A stretch of 64,000 bases of DNA. Source: Owenia fusiformis. Lineage: Eukaryota; Annelida; Polychaeta; Sabellida; Oweniidae. The position numbers were made by a program, and so were the translations under genes. The number at the start of each line of letters is the position of its first letter. Position 1 is the first letter of the stretch. Shown piece by piece: positions 22,978-33,300 of this stretch. Where the stretch lies: positions 16,141,915 through 16,205,914 of the forward strand of contig CAIIXF020000001.1 of NCBI GenBank assembly GCA_903813345.2. The letters are read 5' to 3'. Below the pieces are notes generated by a model. The model had not been told where the DNA came from and did not search any database. It saw only the letters and a list, made by a program, of their open reading frames with translations.

Positions 22978-23628
22978 TAGTTATATAATACTATCTTTTG
23001 AGACCCTTATTGTTTTATATTCATATTCATACTTCACACTGTTTTATATAGACTTTGACATGATCCAAATGTTACATGTACAGTCATATTTTGTTCATGG
23101 AATGTATTCTGTACTTTCATTGCAAAGATATTTTACTGCACACTCAAATTCATAAATGTATAAATAATATCACAATAATCTGACTAAACATTATATTAAA
23201 TCATATAAATTGTCAAAGCATGAAGTCAAAAAGTAAGACATTATATAAAATCACATACAAATCATTTAAACTTAACTCATATTATTCTAACAATTACTTC
23301 ATTTTTATCATGTAAGTTCTATATGTTAAAACTGTCTAATAATATATTTTACTAAAAAATAAATATGTTGGCACATTCTGGATGTGTGGTTGGCTGTACC
23401 ATAGATAGCTGATTAGCATATCTAAGACTAGGCCAAAATCTCAATGTTACAGTCCCAAATTATACTAAGTAATTAATCCATTGTTTTTCAAATTAGAGCT
23501 AACAAAATGTAATGGACTTCTACCCCATTCACTTAAAATTTACAGGCATACATCTATGTTTGACCTTGCCTCACATTTGTGAAAACAGTCCTTATTTTAA
23601 CACAAAAGCACAAGAATTAAAATATAGT

Positions 23629-24060
23629 AGCACCCTACATTTGTTCTCAGAATCCTACTTTGACTTGGACTTCAGCGAACATGAGGCTTGGGCAAAATAG
23701 GTTCAATTCTTATGCTAGGCATAAGGGAAGATCTGTTGTATGCCCGGCATAAGAGTATATCTATTCTTATGCCGGTGTAAAAGCGTAGGATGTCATCTCA
23801 AATTATGGTCCTACTCTCCATTGATTTATATGGTGACCTAAATACAACTCTCCCTCATTATCTTATACGCAATCAGGGCCAGTAAAGGCTGTTAAGAAAG
23901 GGGACCATAATCGCTGGGGGACCATCATTTCTTTCACACCGGGCATAAGAACAGATCTACTCTTATGCTGGGCATAAGAATTATTATATTTTGCCCAAAC
24001 CTCATGTTTGCTGAAGTCCGAGTCAAGGTAGGATTCAAAGATCAAATGTCGGGGTGTTAT
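23629..24060. repeat. Foldback repeat with nested MITE (unit A)
   Basis: Outer arms are inverted copies: ACATTTG...AATCCTACTTTGACTTGG on the left against GAGTCAAGGTAGGATT...CAAATGT on the right, with further paired CTTATGCC/GGCATAAG words. In unit B (about 36958-37095) the same arms are joined by a shorter interior. The GGTGT-ended MITE at 23774-23940 is present only in unit A. Confidence 0.75.
23774..23940. mobile_element. GGTGT-ended MITE, second copy
   Basis: Same family as 6157-6325, starting GGTGTAAAAG and ending TTTCACACC. It is nested in the centre of the foldback repeat of unit A and absent from unit B. Confidence 0.75.
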
Positions 24061-24677
24061 AGACGTACCTGGCATAAGAATAAATATGTTTAAGATCAGA
24101 CAAAAATCATTGTGTTAATATCAAGAATATTCTGGACGGTAACTCATTGAGGTGCTATAATATCTGTGAGAGGGGACTGTACTACTATACAGGGCGTGCT
24201 AGTCTATTAAAAAGTTAATGGACCGGTTGATAATTTCAACATGCAAAATACAGTGCACTTTATCCATGGTATAAGATCTGTGCCCATACCCATGTATTAC
24301 AGTCCTATGCTCAACCAGATCTTTGAGGGAAGATTTGGGCACTTATGGGTATTAAATTATGGGCACTTTTGACCTTTAAATATGAAATGTGTAGCACACA
24401 GCCTACACCCCTGGGCATAACTATTGTTATATCTTGACTTCTTCTGAGACTGCATTGTATTGTGCGCATTCCTCCACCTCCACTTTTCTACTTTGAGTTT
24501 CACAATATCTGGAAAAATCCAAGAAATAATAAACCAAAATATTGGAATATGGCAAGTATATTGAAAGATGTGTGGTTTTAGCATCTGGCATTGAACTTTA
24601 AGGTTGTTTACTGGTGAAAAATGAAACTGTAGGACATCAACCTTTTATTTCATTAATATTAACTTCATACAGGTATA

Positions 24678-25592
24678 CAGGGTGACCAAAAAACAGAACC
24701 CGCCAAAAATATAATAATTTCTTGAATACTTATGTAATCTTCATTTTTCATGTACAGAAACTACAATCTATGGATGACAATGTTACACTAAATTCGTAAC
24801 ATAACATTCAATATTCTTCTTGTCATTGTCAATTAGAAAATGTGCCCACCTTTAAAAGAAAAGAACATTTTAGGATTTTCGTGTCAACCAAAGGGTTACA
24901 CCTCCTTTGCTTAAACCCATCACATTCATTTGGTTTCTTGTTATGCTGCATTTTGTGACTATAGAGGTTGGTGCAGGTGCACCTTCTGAGTGATATTTTG
25001 GAACTACGTTCAATGCAATCACACACAGTGCTTTCTGGTGTTCTCATACCCCCATTCTAAAAACCTTCCTGGATAGGAAAGTTGATCTTTGTTTCCATTC
25101 AGGTGTTTAACAGTTCTCCTTTTTATCTTCCAACTCAGTATTAAATATTTGACTTTGATATCACAGTGCTCTCGGCCGATCATTCTGTTGTCTTCATGAT
25201 TTCTTGAGAATTCATCCAATGGAATTTTATACAGTGTTTGAGGTGTTCTTGCTCAGAGGCCATTCTTTTCTAGATATTTTACAATTGCCTATTCTTCATT
25301 TATCAATTAAAATATGAATTGAGACTTTGATTTCATGTCTTCTTTAAAATTTCCTTCAGAATTTCAAGAAGAATCTTGAGATATGATTTTGTCTCAATAT
25401 TGATTTTCCGAATAATGGACACTCTAAGAACATCCATGATATCACAAATAATTAATTTTGTGTAATAAATTTAATACTGTATAATTTTATCATACATAGA
25501 ATCTAGTTTATGTACATAAAACATTGAGTTGATAGGATAGGTATTTAAGAAATTATTACACTTTTAGAGGGTTCTGTTTTTGGGTCACCCTG
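24678..25592. mobile_element. 915-bp TIR element with TA flanks
   Basis: The element begins CAGGGTGACCAAAAAACAGA and ends TCTGTTTTTGGGTCACCCTG, flanked by TA at 24676-24677 and 25593-25594. Unit B lacks it, but its flank there also has a small deletion, so the empty site is not clean. Short minus-strand open frames inside (24829-25219) do not resemble a known transposase. Confidence 0.85.
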
Positions 25593-26885
25593 TATATTAG
25601 GATTTCTATGAGTTGAAAAATGTATTTCGCTAAAGTATATTTTTGGAAGTCAACTGATAGTTGTGCCCATTTTGAAGTACAAGTATATTATAATTTTCTT
25701 TTGAAATTTACATAGTCTTGAAACAACCAGATGGCCAACTTAAACGAAACTTCAGTTATAGATATTTATACCATGTATCAAGGAACATGCCTGAAAATAG
25801 AAATCAATCCTTCGGGCTTCGTGGAATATCACTTGTGCAAGATGCACAGATATTCACCTTAATAGAATTAAAAATGTATAATATCGTATACATCCTAATA
25901 ATAACTACCTTTTTAGGTTAGATAAAAAAGTAAAAACAGTACTCATACTTTTCTTTAGAAATTACATGATATTTTCTTATGATACGTTCACAATAAGCTT
26001 TGTATTTGTTTGTAAAGCATCAAATAGTATTTAAAGCATTTTGACACGGTGTGTCATTCTTCAAATACAGATTCATTCATCAAATACTATTTTTGGTTAT
26101 AATGACATTTTTGTTTACTTCGTTCAAGGAGAATGTATTTGTGGTACGAACAACCATGCGATCTTTATAGTTTATATTATTTTAATTTACACTTAGGTAG
26201 CAACACAATATTATGAACTGTATTTTATTTTTAAGAATACACAGCTATAACAAAGAGGAGTGCCTTATTTCTTTATTGTTTTTAGGAATGTACACTTGGC
26301 ATTAGCTATCCAAAACTAGTGTGACACAAAAGATGAATGACCGGCTCATGCAGTGCACTAAAGCTTAACTAAGTATACCGTATTCACTCTTTCAATAGTT
26401 GCATAGTAAACACAAAAGCAACAAACTTAAAACTATACATGCCCTGTTAAATGATGTGCAGTGAAACTGAACTAATTACATCCACTTGCTTCTTCTCAAT
26501 ATACATACCTCATCATGTCATAGTCAATACAAAAGAAACCAATTCTCCTAAAATTGGATCATGGACCACTTACCCTTGAAAAGAGTCAGTGCCCATTGTA
26601 TCGTTGTAAGTTTATAACTAAAAATATTGTCAATCATACTTTTGGAAATTTTGGATTTCGCTTTGCAATTTTTGTCAAGTTTAGGACTTAAAAATCTCAT
26701 CACTGAAATGTATTTTAATCCATTTTACACAATTGAAACACAATACAATTAAAAACAGTTGAAAACATTCTTTGAAATATTTGTACAAAAAGTAAAAGTG
26801 GTAAATCAATTGAAAGTTCAATAAGAATCATGTCGCAATCATTTTCCAAAATATTTGAGATATTTTAGAATTTAAAGTCTATGAA

Positions 26886-28389
26886 CTAGTAGTTAATGAG
26901 TGGTCCGTAGAATCGATTAAGCGTATCATCTTCTGTATTCATAAGGTAATCTTCGTGAGCGTTCAAAAACTCTTCTTCGCTTATTTTACCATCTTGGTCA
27001 GTATCCATGAAGTCAAACTGTATCCTTGCGAATCTCTTATCTAGTTTGAATGTGTTCCAAAACACTAAATATTCGTCGAATGTAAGGTATCCCTTTGCAT
27101 TGACATCAATAATCTGCAAAGGTAATGAAGAATGTGAACCATTTTCCCTTCTCTTCGGGTAAAACCAATTATGAAGACGTTGTACAGTGCTACACAATGA
27201 TGGTTATGTGATATCATGTTTACTATTTTTTGAGTAAAGCATTCAAATTGAAGTTCTCGTGGGAATAATTTGGGATTTTCTACTCCGTTTCTAAACTTAA
27301 TGCAAATCATATCAATATTTTTCAATGTGGAAAAGCTATTTAAACTTTTCCTGATCAATATTCCGAATCACCAGAATTTGGTGTTATAAAACATGTCCTC
27401 CCATCTAGATACATTTGTTTGTGTATTGAAATGAAGCAGGCATATTTCACTTAAGCATCATGAATCCGATTCGTGTCATACAAAGATAGGCTTAAATATT
27501 TTTTGTTTTACCTGAAACATGTGAATATATATTTGGAACAACGACTTCAGTGCAACTGGATCACTCTTGGCTCTCCAAAGTCCCACTAGCTGCTCTGACA
27601 AAGATCTTGCTTTGACAATTCCTTCCACAGGGTTATCACTTTTGCGCTTTGTGTAATCTCGGAAGAACTCTATTACATTATCAGCAGATTTTCCATTCAT
27701 ATCACCTAAGATGAAAATTGACTGGCTTGAGTTGGAAGTTGGTTGATTTGAGCTCATTTGGGCGAAGAAAAAAGACGCTCATTGGGTCATACTTGCAGGT
27801 TGTGGCATTTTTGTCAAGTTAATTCCTTATATTTTTCTAATATTAGACAAAATGCATACAGGTGTCCATATAAAAATTGTAGTATTCAGTAGTATTACAT
27901 AATTACAGCTACTTACCAGCTCTGATAAACCTTTCTGCTGTATTCATTGTATCATCATACCCGGCATAGCCATCTTTGTCCAAATCCCAGGCGAAGATGA
28001 TCGTAGCTGCCTTTCTTAGCCATAAATTAGGAATTTGTCTGATCTGAAAATTTGGAAATAAACTGAAAGTTCATGTTGTCTGCTTTCATTTTGAAGATCT
28101 AAACACAGCAGTCTAAGGAGGAAACATAGCATTAAAGAGCGAGGGGTCGTGGGTTCGATCCCCACTGGGATGGGTTGACCTTTTCACACCAGCCCTTATC
28201 ACAGGATTTCATTGAAATATAATTGGTAATAATAAAAAAACCAATCAACCCAAAACCAATGATCAAACACACTTCAAATGATCCCTTTTAGTTTTACTCC
28301 ACCACCAGACAAGAATTAGCACTCTATAAAATCATATTTACCTCTGGCACCTGTTTATTATCACAAGGGTCTTCTCGTTTATCTGCCAT
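26886..28389 (-). CDS. Sarcoplasmic calcium-binding protein-like EF-hand protein, copy B
   Basis: Four exons on the minus strand: 28389-28342, 28043-27917, 27705-27512, 27113-26886. Exon lengths (48, 127, 194, 228) and phases are identical to copy A and give 198 aa. Loop 1 is DLDKDGYAGYDD and the last loop, DTDQDGKISEEE, is canonical. The third hand is DVNAKGYLTFDE, again with Lys at position 5. By my count 35 of 198 residues differ from copy A, fewest in the last exon and most in the third. The second intron is short (211 bp) because it lacks the transposon found in copy A. Both copies look functional. Expression differences cannot be judged from sequence. Confidence 0.88.
28125..28205 (+). 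repeat. tRNA-derived SINE relic, copy in unit B
   Basis: This is the partner of 18505-18600, with the same B-box-like GGGTTCGATCCCC. It sits in intron 1 of EF-hand copy B, at the same place as in copy A. Confidence 0.5.
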
Positions 28390-28629
28390 TTTGATAAAGT
28401 TTCATCCAAATTAAAATTAAAGCAGTTGAATAAGTTATATTCCATTCCTCATGTATCAAGGCCATCTAACTAGAATGTGAGTTATTCTTTAGATGCGGAT
28501 ACGTTCAAAATAAACTCTGTGTGTGTTTGTAAAGCATCAGCAATTATTTAAAGTATTTTGACAAGATGAATCATTTATCAGGTAAATTTTCGAAATAAAT
28601 TTTAATTTTATAAGTTGAATGATCAAATA

Positions 28630-29617
28630 CAGGGTGGTCCAAAAAAGTGAACCCCTGCAACAGGCTATATTTTCCTTAATACTTGCATGAATACTCTCAT
28701 ATTATCACATGTTGTAGAGAAAGGTCTAAAATTTTGGTTGATGCCATAATTTATTCTCAGTCTTAAATTTTGAAGAAATTACAAGAGTTTAACAAACATG
28801 CCTGAAAATAAGATATTGTGCAAAATTTTACCAATGTGATTCACGGAAAGTGTTGAAACACACCGGATGATCTTAAACAGCTTTCAGTTAGAGATACAAG
28901 TTTAAAACTCTACCATATGACAAATGGGACACTATTTGAGCAGAAAACACATTTCACACGTTCATTGTTCATTCTGAAGCAGTTTTAACCATTCAACAGC
29001 TCAGGGGTATGTTACTTACACAAACAGTTAGAGGGGGCCTCTTGTGGAAGGAAGTTGCCCCCTGTGACCGGGTATCTGAGAAACCCTTCATCAGTTAGCT
29101 TTAAAAATCAAAAGAAAATCAAATATTCAATGTTTCGAGCCATATTTCATTAGAATTGGTACATGATTTATGAAGATATTGACATTCTAAGATCATATAG
29201 GGGTATAATTGCGATTTCACTGGAAAATGTTTTTGTCAATGGAAGCTTAGAACATTTTTTGGGATCACAATAACTATGCAACTAACAAAGGTAGGATGCT
29301 AGTTTTAGGTCATAATGTACAGGATTCAAATTTGAACAAAGTCAGAAAATATTAGTTCTTTGAGACTGCAGCTTAAAAAATGTCAGGGGACGGGTGTTGA
29401 AGGGTTGAAGAATCGCGGATATTGAAAATCACATTTTATCCATTTTCAGTATTGTTTGGTTAGGGCTTATAATTTCTGCAAATTTCATGAAAAATATGTG
29501 GTACCAACATAAATGTTAGACCTTCCTCTACAACATGTGAAAATATGACAGAATTCCTGCAAGTAATAAGGGAAATATTGCCCGTTGCAGGGGTTCACTT
29601 TTTTTTGGACCACCCTG
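28630..29617. mobile_element. Tc1/mariner-like MITE, copy 2 (988 bp), with paralogous empty site
   Basis: It starts CAGGGTGGTCCAAAAAAGTG and ends in the reverse complement, GGACCACCCTG. The TA at 28628-28629 and 29618-29619 flanks it. Unit A shows the empty site ATCAAATATATCTAATGGG with one TA at 20210-20211. It is the inverted relative of 413-1407. The open frames inside are short and unrecognised. Confidence 0.9.
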
Positions 29618-30365
29618 TATATCTGATGGGCATAAAATCATGTATTCTTCATATTGTTTTCAACACTACGGTTATTATAAGCAAACGTGACATCCTGTGT
29701 GCATATTGATGAACGGAGTTCAGGGGATATAAAGAATCCTCCACCAGTCTATCCGTACGTCCGTCTGGGCAATTATTATTATGTACCCTATTTGAGAAAA
29801 GTTCTGTTCGAAAGGTATTACAACGTATCATTTTAATGTATTTTTAATCCATTTCACACACTTCTTGAGATGTCTTCAATCCTACCACTGAAGTGTTGAA
29901 AACGGGTTTAAACTGACCAAGGACGTAATTGACCTGCTTGGATTCGTTGTGTCGACGGGATAAAGACTGCCTATAAGCAAGAACTTGGACGTGCTCGGGC
30001 GGGAAGGTAATTTAGAATTTTGAACCATTTCAAAATTCGACGGCGGCCATACCGTTCTGTAATTAAATCGAGTGACAACGTAGTTCAAACAAGATGACCT
30101 ACTAGACTAGGAACGTAATTGCCTTACTTCGACTCTACTAGGGATGCGCTTACCCCCCTTTCACACCAAACTAGTTCTTACCCGTTCTTGCCAGTCCTAC
30201 GAAAACGTCGTAAAACGGGCTCAATCTGGCTATGGTCGGGAAATATGTCTAATAAAAGCTACTTCGTTCATAAACAGTCGTCAATACGTCCATCGCATTC
30301 GCAGTTCGTTCAGGTCGCACCACGTCGGCGTGCAAAGTCGTATAACGCGTCCCCTTAGTCTAGAA

Positions 30366-33300
30366 CGGGGTTTTCGGAAAAGACCGACCCCACCGACCAC
30401 CGACCGGTCGGTGTTTTCCACTGGTAGCCTCAAAACAGGGTTTGAAGAAAATGTGTAAAAGACCGACCATATCATGTAAAAAACCGAACATATTTGTAGC
30501 CTTAATAATTTGATTTTGAATGTCAATCGTTGGACTAGGCAACGTTTTTTACCGATTTTGTACCTTGCAACGAATGGCAAGCAAACAAATTGGTCATGAC
30601 CGTCTCCTCTCGATTAATTGCCCTGCCTTAGGTCCTAACCTATCATGAACCAACCTATCGTTTCTACGGGAATCTATCATAATTTTTTACTGAAATTTAA
30701 CTATTCCCAACAGCCAGGGTGATTTATTGTAGGAATTTAAGTAATGGTTGAGAAGGGTATATAACTTATGTTCTGTAAACCACATTTTTTTTAAAAACTG
30801 TATATTCAATTATTACCGCTACTGTACGCATACGACTGGACTTCTATGCAAAGGTTTTGAAGCGGCGTCTTTTTGTATTTTGAAAATGAATATTGTTTCT
30901 GTTAAATACTCTGTGAGTCTCGAATGTTTGGGTGTGAATGTATGTTTTTGTGACTTTGCAAATCATACCATGTATTTATGTGCGATAGTGTGTGCTTTGA
31001 TGTGCGTGAGTGTGTTGCACCTGAATGCCTTTTGTGTGTGCATGTCTTTTGTATTGAACAGGATTTATGTGAGTAACTCAAATACATATACGAGTTTTTA
31101 TTGTGTAAGGTATGAGGTAGTGTGTTATATCCTATCTGTAGATGCACTAGACCGAGAAAATATAAAATGCTTTTATCTGATATTCCTCCGGGGTTTTGAC
31201 CACCTTGGCAAGTATAATGTATGTATGCCTGTGTTACGCGGTCTTATGGCTAAATCTTTGGTGAAACCATATTGCTCCTATCCGTAACTTAAATTTAGGG
31301 TCCCTAAATACGAAGGGACTGAGACAAAATAAAAAGAGGGCGTCTATTTTCTTATTTCTGAAAAGAAAAAGACTTGATGTTGTTTTTCTACAAGAAACCC
31401 ATTCGTCAATAGCCGATGAAAATATGTGGAAAAGGGAATGGGGATCTGATATATATTTTGCGCATGGTCAAAAACGGAGCGAGCGTGGAGTCGCGATACT
31501 TTTTTCTAAACATCAGCGATATGACATTTTGGATATCGATACACATTCGTCAGGTAGGTATGTTATCATTAAATGTAAAATAGGTACTCACTCTTATACT
31601 TTTGTGAATATCTACGCGCCAAACGATGGTCACGAAAATAAGACTTTTTTTGAAAAGCTTCACACTCATATTTCAACGAACTTTGCTTCAGATTTTTTGA
31701 TTATAGGAGGTGATTGTAACATGATTCTCGACCCTAATACGGATAGATATTCCTACGGAATGACAAAACATAAAGAATCCGAATCTGCCGGTATCGTGAG
31801 ATCAATGATACATGATTTTAATCTTTTTGATATCTGGAGAACGTTAAACCCTTCTGCGGTACAATATACTTATGAGTCCTTTGCGAAGGATGAGTTTAAA
31901 AATTCTAAATTTAAAAGTAGGATTGATATGTTTTTTGTTGACAGGAGGATCAAAAAGAATTGTGAGTGCTTTATCGAGCCTGCCATTCTTTCTGATCATA
32001 AATTATTACGACTTAATATTGGTTTGGATACAGAAATGAGGGGGGCGGGTTTTTGGAAATTTAATAATAGTTTGCTACAAGACGAGGAGTACTCTTTAAG
32101 CATCCGAAGCCTCATAACAAAATTACGTGACGAGCACCGTGATCTCAGCAAGATCGAATTATGGGAATTCATGAAGTTCAAAATTAAGGAAAAGACAATA
32201 CATTTTTCTAAGTTAAAATGTCGTGAAAATCGAAAAGCTGAACTTGAGTTACTAAAGGAAATCGAACATCTTGAATCTTTAATTGCAAGTGACGGCTCTA
32301 CCTTAATCTCTTCGGTATGTGAAGCCTATGAAAGAGCAAAAGTCAAACTTGAAAAAATGTGTATCTATAAGGCGGAAGGTCATTTGATCCGAGCAAAAAT
32401 TGACCAGTATGAAAAAAATGAAAGATGTACGTCTTTTTTCTTTAATTTGGAAAAATCAAGCCACGAGAAAAATCACATAACAAATTTGTCGATTGGTGGA
32501 GTAAGTATCGAAAATGATACTCGTATTTTGAATGAAATTAAACTCTTTTATCAAGATTTATACTCTGAAAAGGTCTCGCCCGATTTCAAAGATTTTGACA
32601 TTTTTACTAATAATCTACAGTCGCGTAAACTATCTGAAGCGCAGAAGGCATCGTGCGAACTCAGACTTACTGAAGCAGAATGCTTTAAAGTTCTCTCAAC
32701 GTTTAAGTCCAACAAAACACCGGGGAGTGATGGCCTTTCGGCCGAATGGTATAAAGCATTTTGGAACGACATTTCGACAGGTGTTGTTGACAGTTTTAAC
32801 CTCTCACTTAGAGTAGGACTCTTATCTGTTAGTCAAAGGCAGGGCGTAATATCTTTGATTGAAAAATCGGGAAAGGATTTATCTCTGCTTAAAAACTGGC
32901 GTCCAATTTCATTGTTAAATATAGATTATAAAATTGTTTCTAAAGTGGTAAGTAAGAGAATTGAAGCGGTTCTCTGTGCGATTATTGAACCCGATCAGAC
33001 TGCCTTTGTCAAAGGAAGACTGATTGGCGAAAACATTCGATTTATGGAGGATTTACTAGTATATACTAGAGAAAGGAAAATACCAGGCATTATTTCTTTA
33101 ATTGACTTTGAAAAAGCATATGACAGTATCGAATGGAGTTTTATTGATTTTGCGTTGCGGTACTTTAATTTTGGCGATGAGTTAATCCGTTGGGTTAAGC
33201 TCTTTTACACTGATATCAATAGCTGCGTATTGAACAACGGGCATTCTACTGGGTGGTTTAAAGTACATAGGGGTGTCCGTCAAGGAGATCCGTTAAGTTG

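Larger units (their letters stand above)
15146..25725. repeat. Segmental duplication, unit A (about 10.6 kb)
   Basis: Direct duplicate of 25757-37768. Homology starts at the word TTTATACCA and ends at CATAGTCTTGAAA in both units. The unit contains the first EF-hand gene. By eye, coding and nearby sequence is about 90% identical to the partner, whereas 22980-24650 is nearly identical to 36300-37680. Insertions found only in this unit: 17313-18223, 19014-20108, 22334-22977, 23774-23940 and 24678-25592. Confidence 0.9.

Noticed and set aside
24829-25219. Minus-strand frames in the 24678-25592 element as transposase
   Set aside because: They are short and overlapping, with no DDE/D-type motif. 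Ordinary chance frames in an AT-rich MITE.
30748-31287. 179-codon open frame upstream of the LINE, possible ORF1
   Set aside because: The composition is Cys/Val/Tyr-rich with no zinc knuckle, RRM or coiled coil, and it overlaps the start of the endonuclease in another frame. It looks like chance.
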